Positions 1 to 5,474 of a stretch of 5,730 bases of DNA are shown in pieces (position 1 is the stretch's first letter; each line of letters opens with the position of its first letter). The translations under genes and the position numbers were made by a program. Under the pieces are notes generated by a model. It was not told the origin of the DNA, made no database searches, and saw only the letters and a list, made by a program, of their open reading frames with translations. This stretch comes from an uncultured Clostridia bacterium (GTDB lineage Bacteria > Bacillota > Clostridia > Christensenellales > Borkfalkiaceae), in the NCBI GenBank assembly GCA_934247855.1, contig CAKQKA010000094.1:1-5730 (forward strand), given 5' to 3'.

Positions 1-1
1 G

Positions 2-751
2 CTTATCGGCGACTCCATTCCCGACGGACTTACCGTAACCGAAAGCGGACAGTCGACTATCGTCGGCGATTGGCGGGCAAAAGTAATAGAACTCAGCGAA
101 ATCGTCGATAAAGGCGTGGTTAATTCGGTCAACGGAAAAACGGGCAATGTGGTGCTTACGGCAAGCGACGTCGGCGCGCTCGGCGAGGGAACAAAGATCA
201 GCGTGCTTGAAAACGACTGCGGTTTTATAAAATCCGACACTGCGGCGGAACTTGTAAAAACGCACGACGAGTCAGAAGAATCGCATGCGGATATCAGAGA
301 CGCGATAGTTGCCGCGAACACGGCGATTGCCAAAGCCACTATTACGTCTGTATTCGGTTCCGTGCCGCTGATGAAAGGCGCGGTGGAATACTACGACGCA
401 AAAAAAATGAAAAAGGGCGATCAGATTCGCATACTCGAGTACGGCATCCCCGATCTTTACGTTAAAAAAGTAGAATCGCCGTCTTTGCCGTATTTATACA
501 CTACGAACGAGGCGTTTGTTAAAAAACTGGAAAACGGCGGCGAAGTTAAAGTCGGTTTTTATATACTTGCCGCGGTGGAAGCTCTCGGCTCCGGCGGAGG
601 CGGAGAGGGAACTGTAAGCGACGTCGGGGTGGATAATTCCACGATTACAAAAAATTCGGATAACAGAATACAAGCGGTTGCGCTTACCGATAACGAAGGC
701 GTAATAACGTATTCGGACATTATTCAGGCGATTACGATAGAGAGGTTATAA
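2..751 (+). CDS. Phage tail-fibre / baseplate-associated structural protein, 5' end missing
   Basis: Probably a virion tail-fibre or baseplate-linked structural protein of a prophage or tail-like particle. The frame is open from base 2, so the gene starts upstream of the window; 249 residues are visible, and the GTG at 116 is only an internal valine. Seen in order (visible numbering): a VNGKTGNVVLTASDVGAL module at about 43-60; TKISVLENDCGFI at about 64-76, like the 'L-N-D-x-G-Y/F-I' repeats of fibres; an HDESEESHADIRDAI segment at about 88-102, like the 'AHxDIR' module of Firmicutes phage fibres; a beta-rich region at about 115-193; a glycine linker at about 196-203; and an NSTITKNSDNRIQAVAL module at about 212-228. 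These are low-complexity exchangeable modules, so the family call is good but the exact role (shaft, upper baseplate or fibre) is not fixed. The stop overlaps the next start by one base (TAATG), indicating translational coupling. Confidence 0.8.
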   Translation, partial: LIGDSIPDGLTVTESGQSTIVGDWRAKVIELSEIVDKGVVNSVNGKTGNVVLTASDVGALGEGTKISVLENDCGFIKSDTAAELVKTHDESEESHADIRDAIVAANTAIAKATITSVFGSVPLMKGAVEYYDAKKMKKGDQIRILEYGIPDLYVKKVESPSLPYLYTTNEAFVKKLENGGEVKVGFYILAAVEALGSGGGGEGTVSDVGVDNSTITKNSDNRIQAVALTDNEGVITYSDIIQAITIERL

Positions 752-1158
752 TGAGTACGCAGTCAAAATTAAAGGGAATTGTTTCTTGCACTAAAAGTCA
801 ATATGACGCGCTTACGGTAAAAAACGGCGACAAAATATACATGATTATCGATGAGAGCGGCAGTTCGGGCGGGGGCGCACCCGTTTACAGGCATTCCGTG
901 CATATGTACGGCGGTTCTTCGGAAGTGTTCATGGCGTTCGTAATGATTATAAGCAAACGCGCCGAAGAGATAACGTCGTTAGCGGATTTTAAAGCCGTGT
1001 TGGGAAACACTTTCAGATACCCGTGTAATTGGTATATCGAGGACGGTACGCTCCGCGGGGCTTATATGACGGAAACTACGTTTTTTTCTTTCAACGAAAC
1101 CACGACGAGATCATGGAGCGTTATCGACGGTATAATCGATCAGGTTACGGAGGTGTGA
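751..1158 (+). CDS. Small phage tail-fibre-like protein
   Basis: A 135-residue protein, probably a short fibre or fibre-accessory component of the same virion module. Its start overlaps the stop of the preceding gene by one base, and AGAGG at 741-745 gives the ribosome site. Residues 8-34 (KGIVSCTKSQYDAL, then VKNGDKIYMIID) match the 'T-x-x-Q-Y-D-A-L, x-K-x-x-D-x-I-Y-x-I-I-D' module often found near the N-terminus of phage fibre proteins. A Gly/Ser linker (about 36-42) follows, then a beta-rich C-terminal domain of about 90 residues starting at PVYRHSVHMY. I recognise no enzyme motif, signal peptide or membrane segment. The layout of attachment module, flexible linker and small globular head suits a receptor-contact or decoration role, but that is inference from module order. 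The C-terminal domain itself is unassigned. Confidence 0.7.
   Translation: MSTQSKLKGIVSCTKSQYDALTVKNGDKIYMIIDESGSSGGGAPVYRHSVHMYGGSSEVFMAFVMIISKRAEEITSLADFKAVLGNTFRYPCNWYIEDGTLRGAYMTETTFFSFNETTTRSWSVIDGIIDQVTEV
1149..1153 (+). promoter_or_regulatory. Ribosome binding site for the kelch-propeller gene
   Basis: GGAGG lies inside the last codons of the preceding gene, 13 bases before the ATG at 1167. The spacing is longer than usual. There is no competing ATG, GTG or TTG nearby that reads into this frame with better spacing, and the protein begins with a fibre-type N-terminus (MSIYLGDKKV), so the start at 1167 is retained. Confidence 0.5.
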
Positions 1159-1166
1159 TCTAAAGA

Positions 1167-2585
1167 ATGAGCATATATTTAGGCGATAAAAAAGTGCTTG
1201 AAATCTGCACGGGCTTCGAGGGTATGGTTGAAACCGAGACGGTAACCGTTACGCCCACAAAGTACACTCAGGTAAAAAAACCGTCCGGGGGCAAGGTGTT
1301 CAGTGAGGTCATAGTAAATCCTATACCGGCAAGTTATTATGAAGTCGAGGGTGCTCTGAACATTACGGCAAACGGCACATACGATGTTTCCGATAAAGCG
1401 AGCGCGGTTGTAAAAATAGTCGGCGGAGGTGAAAATCTTAATATCGTGTACGGAAAAACTCCGCCGACCGACACGGAAAAAATTTGGATCGATTCCGTCG
1501 AGCCATCAAAATTGACGGTTGATTATTATCCGAGGTTCGATTTTATGTCTTACGATGAATTTCTTGTTATTGCAGGTAAAAAATACAATAATACCAATCC
1601 GTCGGTCGCTATAGGTAATATAATTTATATTTTCGGTGATAAAATCAATCCCAAATCGGGAATTACTAAAATCAATACGGCAAACAAGACGTATGAAATT
1701 CTCGATATGCCGCTTTTTGAGGGGGTAAACGACGCAAGTCTTACAGTTTCCGGCTCCACGATATACCTTTGGAGCACCGATTGTAAATTGTATACTTACG
1801 ACACGTTGACCGACTCACTCGGATATGTTACGCAACTTGAAGTCGCTTCCCGCGCGAAAATTATCGCGCGGAACGGTTACTTGTATTTTATCGGCGGGGA
1901 GGCGGATTCATCGAGCAATCCGGTGGATAGTTTTAAGCGATATAATCCGTCGACGGGCGAACTGACTCCGCTTGCCGATTTGTACGAGCCGCTGAAAAGA
2001 ATGGTGGCTATAGAATATTCCGATTATTTGTATTTGTTCGGCGGGATTGACGATTCGGGCTACGAAGACGGCATTTTCCGCTACAGCTTTGTAACGGAAA
2101 ACTGGATGAAGTTAAGCGCGAAGCTGCCCGAAAAAAATTCTGACATGTGCTATTACATGACGGGAGACGTCGTTTATTTGCTTCTGGGGCAAAACAGTAA
2201 TTCGAAAATATGGAAGTTTGATTTTAAAACCCACACGATTGCAATTTGCGAGCAACAGTCAAGGTATAACTACGGAGCCGCTTTTGCTCAGGTGGGTAAT
2301 GCGATGTATGCAATCGGTTCGTATTCCGAAAGCAACGGGTTTATAGATAAAGTATATAAATTCAGTCTTTCGTGCGAACTCGAAAAGGGCACCATACTTT
2401 TCGCGCAGGACTTTAACGGCAGAAGAATAAAGCTTGTTTCCGGGCAAAACAACTTTTTTACGCATGTCAAGAATATATTCAAAGGTAATGATTCCGGTCA
2501 GGCAGAGTATTGCGACGTTTACGTTCATAACGGCACCGATTGGTTAAATATTAACACAGGGTTGTATTATTCCGATCAGTCGTAA
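1167..2585 (+). CDS. Kelch-like beta-propeller phage tail-fibre tip / receptor-binding protein
   Basis: A 472-residue protein, likely the distal receptor-binding component of the tail module. Residues 1-110 are phage-fibre type: a 'TVTPTKYTQVKKPSGGKVFSE' region at 27-47, an 'NITANGTYDVSDKASAVVKI' module at 65-84 resembling repeats of Firmicutes phage tail proteins, then GKTPPTDTEKIWI at 96-108. Residues about 145-410 show roughly six kelch-like units, each with a hydrophobic strand of the type 'xxIYxFGG' followed by 'xxxYxxxTxxW/E': around 148-187, 188-228, 229-278, 279-324, 325-368 and 369-410. Units 3 and 4 are clearest (YLYFIGGEAD, YLYLFGGIDD); units 1, 2, 5 and 6 have lost one or both glycines. 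A C-terminal cap (about 411-472) ends in VYVHNGTDWLNI, similar to endings of other fibre proteins. Kelch propellers usually bind proteins or glycans, so host-surface recognition is plausible; the ligand is unknown. It is last in the three-gene run and is followed directly by a terminator. Confidence 0.78.
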   Translation: MSIYLGDKKVLEICTGFEGMVETETVTVTPTKYTQVKKPSGGKVFSEVIVNPIPASYYEVEGALNITANGTYDVSDKASAVVKIVGGGENLNIVYGKTPPTDTEKIWIDSVEPSKLTVDYYPRFDFMSYDEFLVIAGKKYNNTNPSVAIGNIIYIFGDKINPKSGITKINTANKTYEILDMPLFEGVNDASLTVSGSTIYLWSTDCKLYTYDTLTDSLGYVTQLEVASRAKIIARNGYLYFIGGEADSSSNPVDSFKRYNPSTGELTPLADLYEPLKRMVAIEYSDYLYLFGGIDDSGYEDGIFRYSFVTENWMKLSAKLPEKNSDMCYYMTGDVVYLLLGQNSNSKIWKFDFKTHTIAICEQQSRYNYGAAFAQVGNAMYAIGSYSESNGFIDKVYKFSLSCELEKGTILFAQDFNGRRIKLVSGQNNFFTHVKNIFKGNDSGQAEYCDVYVHNGTDWLNINTGLYYSDQS

Positions 2586-2595
2586 AATTAACAAA

Positions 2596-2642
2596 CAAAA
2601 CCGCAGATAAGTCGGGCTATAAGTCGATTATCTGCGGTTTTG
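2596..2642. terminator. Strong bidirectional intrinsic terminator
   Basis: CAAAACCGCAGATAA at 2596-2610 is a perfect 15-base inverted match to TTATCTGCGGTTTTG at 2628-2642. The 17-base interval can pair further, apart from two bulged G residues, closing on an ATA loop at 2619-2621. On the plus strand T-rich sequence follows (2645-2670), which would end the fibre transcript. Read on the minus strand, the hairpin is followed by TTTTGTTTGTTAATTTT, which suits the end of the convergent regulator transcript. It lies 10 bases past the fibre gene stop and about 70 bases past the regulator stop. Confidence 0.85.
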
Positions 2643-2714
2643 CGTTTATTTATAGTTTTATTCGGTTGTAAAGTTGCCGTTAATCGCTCTGCTGAAAAGC
2701 AGGATGTTTAAGAG

Positions 2715-3659
2715 TTAAAGCAAGTTGTCGGCTTTAATGGAACGGGCGTATTCGGACGGGGTCATCTGCGTGTGTGTTTTAAAAAGCCGTGAAAAATAGT
2801 GCACCGAATTTATATTCAGCATTTCGGCAATTTCTGTATACGAATAGTTGTTCTGACTGATGAGCTTTTTCGATTCTTCGATTTTAAGACCTATGTAATA
2901 CTGAATAATGCTTATGCCCATATTCTTTTTGAACACCGTCTTGATGTAGGTTTTAGAAAAGAACAGCTCTTTGGCGATCGTGTCTAGGTCTATGGTCGAA
3001 TACACGTGGTCGCTGAGTATCTTGATTATATCGGCAACGATTTTGTCCGAATGAACGTTGCTTATCGTTTCGGGAACGACTTTCCTTTCGGGCTTTTCAT
3101 CTTTTTGAGTGTGTTTTATAAGCGACAGGACAAGCAGTTCCACGCAGTTTTTTATGTATTGTTCGCTTATGGGCGAAGAATCCTCCACGCGCGTCATTCG
3201 CGTAAGATATATTTCGTTCAGCTTATCCGAAAAACATCTTGTGGTTTCGTTTATGATTTTTGATAACAACGTCTTTTCAAAATCGTCGAACGTAAAAATT
3301 TTATCGGCAAGGCGGTTAATTTTTTTGCCTTTGCACTCAAACGATATTATTGCCGAGTTGCCGAAAGAATCGTCGGTAAATATGGTGTGCACCTCGTTCG
3401 GGCGGTGAAAAAACGCCTCGCCTTGTCTCAGCGTGTATTGCTTCGAATCCGCAATTATGCCCACTTCGCCCGAGTCTACGTATACCATTTCCCAAAAATC
3501 GTGAGATTCGGGCTGTACTCTGAAATTTTTGCCGTACTTGAAATAATGCACCGTATAAAGCGCATTGATCCGCACCGCGGTTTTTAATTGACTTTTTTCG
3601 TATTGTTCTTTTCTGAGTTCCATTTTTCGTCGCTCTCTTTCCGGCAGGTATGCGTTCAT
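2715..3659 (-). CDS. AraC/XylS-family transcriptional regulator with N-terminal cupin-like sensor domain
   Basis: A 314-residue cytoplasmic DNA-binding regulator, probably responding to a sugar or related small molecule. The N-terminal half (about 35-110) looks like an AraC-type cupin: SHDFWEMVYVDSGEVGI at 52-68, YTLRQGEAFFHRPNEVH at 75-91 with conserved-looking His53, Gly80, His85, Pro87 and His91. A helical linker spans about 125-200. The C-terminal domain has the two AraC helix-turn-helices: IDLDTIAKELFFSKTYIKTVFKK at about 223-245 and YTEIAEMLNINSVHYFSRLFK at about 274-294, closing with the family signature TPSEYARS at 300-307. The length is usual for the family. The start is uncertain: ATG at 3659 has only a weak AGAGA upstream, while Met13 (ATG at 3623) has AGAGAG nine bases ahead and would also leave the whole cupin intact. 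It is divergent from the ROK kinase gene, whose promoter region it likely controls; the ligand is not deducible. Confidence 0.9.
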   Translation of the reverse strand: MNAYLPERERRKMELRKEQYEKSQLKTAVRINALYTVHYFKYGKNFRVQPESHDFWEMVYVDSGEVGIIADSKQYTLRQGEAFFHRPNEVHTIFTDDSFGNSAIISFECKGKKINRLADKIFTFDDFEKTLLSKIINETTRCFSDKLNEIYLTRMTRVEDSSPISEQYIKNCVELLVLSLIKHTQKDEKPERKVVPETISNVHSDKIVADIIKILSDHVYSTIDLDTIAKELFFSKTYIKTVFKKNMGISIIQYYIGLKIEESKKLISQNNYSYTEIAEMLNINSVHYFSRLFKTHTQMTPSEYARSIKADNLL

Positions 3660-3756
3660 TCATAGTCTCTTTTTTGCAGGCGGTCTAAACGCAGGAGTTT
3701 TTCAAGGTTGCCGGTTTTAATACGGCGGAAAATCAAATCCCCGTATTTATATTGAT

Positions 3757-3785
3757 ATTATACATTATTCAACCCATTTTTGCAA
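3757..3785 (-). promoter_or_regulatory. Sigma-A type promoter of the AraC-family regulator
   Basis: On the minus strand TTGCAA (3785-3780) and a consensus TATAAT (3762-3757) are separated by exactly 17 bases. Transcription would start near 3750 and give a leader of about 90 bases before the ATG at 3659. The -35 box matches 4 of 6 consensus bases. Confidence 0.7.
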
Positions 3786-3812
3786 TAATTTTCGTGCCTT
3801 TTATAAAAAAAG

Positions 3813-3827
3813 AAAGTGTTAAAGTGT
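3813..3827 (+). promoter_or_regulatory. Direct repeats AAAGTGT, candidate regulator binding site
   Basis: AAAGTGT occurs at 3813-3819 and again at 3821-3827 (8-base period). A looser copy, TTGTGTAAA, lies at 3832-3840, and AAAGTG recurs at 3886-3891 overlapping the extended -10. The pair lies about 80-90 bases upstream of the predicted kinase transcription start and about 30 bases upstream of the regulator -35. AraC-type proteins often bind direct repeats in such positions, but repeats this short in AT-rich DNA can arise by chance. Confidence 0.35.
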
Positions 3828-3889
3828 CCTTTTGTGTAAATTGTTTGTTGTTATTTTTACGTTAAAAAGTACCGCGATTAGTCGGAAAG

Positions 3890-3898
3890 TGATATAAT
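3890..3898 (+). promoter_or_regulatory. Extended -10 promoter of the ROK kinase gene
   Basis: TGATATAAT is a full extended -10 (TGn + consensus TATAAT at 3893-3898). At the 16-18 base spacings the upstream hexamers (for example TACCGC at 3870-3875) do not resemble TTGACA, so there is no good -35. Transcription should begin near 3905. An extended -10 with a poor -35 fits either a moderate constitutive promoter or one helped by an activator bound upstream. Confidence 0.65.
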
Positions 3899-3913
3899 AT
3901 TATCAAGAACATG

Positions 3914-3945
3914 CGCTCGCACGTGCGGGTGGCGGCAAACGCCGC
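3914..3945 (+). promoter_or_regulatory. Two adjacent hairpins in the kinase mRNA leader
   Basis: CGCTCGC (3914-3920) pairs with GCGGGTG (3925-3931) around an ACGT loop, with two G-T wobbles. Immediately next, GCGGC (3932-3936) pairs with GCCGC (3941-3945) around AAAC. The two stems abut and could stack; the second ends three bases before the AGGAG ribosome site at 3949-3953. The patch is GC-rich in otherwise AT-rich intergenic DNA. Likely roles are protection of the mRNA 5' end or tuning of translation; no known riboswitch is recognised. Confidence 0.5.
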
Positions 3946-3958
3946 AAAAGGAGAAACA

Positions 3959-5332
3959 ATGAAATTTATACCTAATTACGACAAGGGTTTTAAACCCATG
4001 ATTGTGGCTCTTCGCGAATTCAATCAGGCGGTTATGGCTTCCGGTCATAAAACGCTTTCTATCTGCGTGGAGAGAAATTGCGGATATAACTATATATACA
4101 ATCTTGAAATATTCGATACCGACGACAAAACTTTGGCAGAAGAAAACTACAGAGTTGCCGAAAGAATTATCAAGTCGATTCTGTGGATTGCAGGCGGTTA
4201 CAAGATTTATCTTTGCGGGGATAAATATGTTTACAACGCGATAAAGGACGATTATTCTGCGACCGGCGCGCGCGCTTTCGACTTTAATTTTATGGCTAAC
4301 GTTTACGAAACGCCGTTCGAGGTCGTATGGGTGGAAAATAAAAAAGACTTCCCCGAAGCGAAGAGTTGTTCGCTTGCCATCGGCGGTCATCTCGACGGTT
4401 GCCGTATAGGTTTTGACGCGGGCGGCAGCGATCGTAAGGTCAGCGCGGTTATCGACGGCGAAGTCGTTTACAGCGAAGAGGTTGTATGGTTTCCCAAGAC
4501 TAATTCCGATTATCACTACCACTACGAGGGTATCAAGCAGGCTATGCTTACCGCTGCATCCAAAATGCCGAGGGTTGACGCTATCGGCGTTTCGTCTGCG
4601 GGTATTTATATCGACAATAAGATCATGGTCGCGTCGCTCTTTTTAAAAGTTCCGGAAGAGGACTTTAAAAATCACGTTCGCACTATGTACATGGATATCG
4701 CAAAGGAAATCGGCGCGCCGATAGAGGTTGCCAACGACGGCGACGTTACCGCGCTTGCCGGGGCTATCGACCTTCAGGATACGGGTATTCTCGGCATCGC
4801 CATGGGTACGAGCGAGGCGGGCGGTTATATCAATCTCGGCGGCACGCTCAACGGCTGGCTCAGCGAACTTGCGTTCGTTCCCGTCGATTTCAACCGCGAC
4901 GCAATGGTTGACGAATGGAGCGGCGATTACGGCTGCGGCGTAAAATATTTCTCGCAGGATGCGGTTATTAAACTTGCCGAATACTCCGGTTATACTTTCG
5001 ACGAAAATCTTTCGCCTGCCGAAAAACTTAAAGTCGTTCAGAAGATGATGGCGGACGGCGACGAACGCGCGCAAAAGATTTACGAAGATATCGGTATCTA
5101 TCTCGGTTACTCGCTCGCGTTTTATTCGCAGTTCTATGATATCAAACACCTGTTATTGCTCGGCAGAGTAACAAGCGGCAAGGGCGGCGATATTATTATG
5201 GAAAAAGCAAGAGAGGTAGTCAAAGCCGAGTTCCCCGAATATGCGTCGATCAGCATCGAAATGCCGGACGAAAACAGCCGCCGCGTAGGTCAGAGTATTG
5301 CCGCCGCGTCACTTACCGATGTCGCAAAATAA
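3959..5332 (+). CDS. ROK-family sugar kinase-like protein with N-terminal extension and variant sugar/zinc region
   Basis: A 457-residue probable cytoplasmic kinase of the ROK (repressor, ORF, kinase) family, which phosphorylates sugars with ATP. The ATG at 3959 is chosen because AGGAG ends 5 bases before it; the in-frame ATG at 3911 lies only about six bases from the predicted transcript start, has no ribosome site and overlaps the leader hairpin. ROK features: phosphate-1 loop GFDAGGSDRK at 151-160 (Asp153, Gly155-Gly156); VDAIGVSSAG at 206-215; catalytic-region ND at 259-260 within VANDGDVTALAGA; phosphate-2 GTSEAGG at 283-289; and a C-terminal LLLLGRVTSGKGG nucleotide-site segment at 398-410. 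The usual EXGH sugar motif reads ELAF (303-306) and the zinc cluster CxCGxxGCxE is reduced to GDYGCGVKYFSQ (322-332), leaving one cysteine and no nearby histidine. Residues 1-146 are an extension not found in typical 300-residue ROK kinases and carry no HTH, unlike ROK repressors such as Mlc or NagC. The substrate is unknown. Confidence 0.85.
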   Translation: MKFIPNYDKGFKPMIVALREFNQAVMASGHKTLSICVERNCGYNYIYNLEIFDTDDKTLAEENYRVAERIIKSILWIAGGYKIYLCGDKYVYNAIKDDYSATGARAFDFNFMANVYETPFEVVWVENKKDFPEAKSCSLAIGGHLDGCRIGFDAGGSDRKVSAVIDGEVVYSEEVVWFPKTNSDYHYHYEGIKQAMLTAASKMPRVDAIGVSSAGIYIDNKIMVASLFLKVPEEDFKNHVRTMYMDIAKEIGAPIEVANDGDVTALAGAIDLQDTGILGIAMGTSEAGGYINLGGTLNGWLSELAFVPVDFNRDAMVDEWSGDYGCGVKYFSQDAVIKLAEYSGYTFDENLSPAEKLKVVQKMMADGDERAQKIYEDIGIYLGYSLAFYSQFYDIKHLLLLGRVTSGKGGDIIMEKAREVVKAEFPEYASISIEMPDENSRRVGQSIAAASLTDVAK

Positions 5333-5357
5333 TTAAAAAGATCGGCTGAAATCCGGC

Positions 5358-5408
5358 GTGCGGTTTTTGTAAAAAGCAGGGCTATAAGCCCGTTATCGCG
5401 CATTTTTA
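5358..5408 (+). terminator. Possible weak terminator after the ROK gene
   Basis: GGGCT-ATA-AGCCC (5379-5391) is a compact perfect hairpin. An outer GTGCG/CGCGC stem (5358-5362 with 5397-5401) may enclose it, and CATTTTTAG follows. The T-run is short and the stem between inner and outer helices is interrupted, so it would terminate weakly; the stronger hairpin at 5430-5461 probably completes the job. Confidence 0.4.
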
Positions 5409-5429
5409 GTTGTTTGTAAAGCATAATAA

Positions 5430-5474
5430 AAGCGGCTATCGAAATTCATCGGTAACCGCTTGTTTTTTGTTTTA
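5430..5474. terminator. Intrinsic terminator between convergent genes
   Basis: AAGCGGCTATCG (5430-5441) pairs with CGGTAACCGCTT (5450-5461) with one C-A mismatch and one G-T wobble, around the loop AAATTCAT. On the plus strand it is followed by TGTTTTTTGTTTTATT, a strong T-tract. On the minus strand it is followed by TTTTATTATG, so it can also end the convergent small gene, whose stop is 14 bases away. Confidence 0.8.

Noticed and set aside
116..751. GTG at 116 as the start of the first gene
   Set aside because: The frame is open back to base 2 with plausible protein sequence, and there is no ribosome site before 116. The gene begins outside the window.
2259..2528. Minus-strand frames inside the kelch gene
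   Set aside because: They are antisense to a coherent repeat protein and have no independent signals.
2689..2702. CTGCT-GAAA-AGCAG hairpin near the regulator stop
   Set aside because: The stem is only five base pairs with no T-tract on either strand, so it is not supported as a terminator or attachment site.
2586..2714. Prophage attachment site between the fibre genes and the regulator
   Set aside because: There is no tRNA end, integrase or repeat partner in the window, so an att core cannot be identified.
3337..3663. 108-residue minus-strand frame overlapping the AraC regulator start
   Set aside because: It is out of frame with the regulator, has an implausible Arg-rich sequence and covers its N-terminal cupin. 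No frameshift is needed, as the regulator is intact in its own frame.
3911..3958. Upstream in-frame ATG at 3911 as the ROK start
   Set aside because: It has no ribosome site, sits about six bases from the predicted transcript start and lies against the leader hairpin; ATG 3959 has a strong AGGAG at good spacing.
4643..5149. 168-residue minus-strand open frame antisense to the ROK gene
   Set aside because: It lies wholly inside the well-supported kinase gene and shows no ribosome site or domain. It is a composition shadow, as is the minus-strand frame at 3878-4522.
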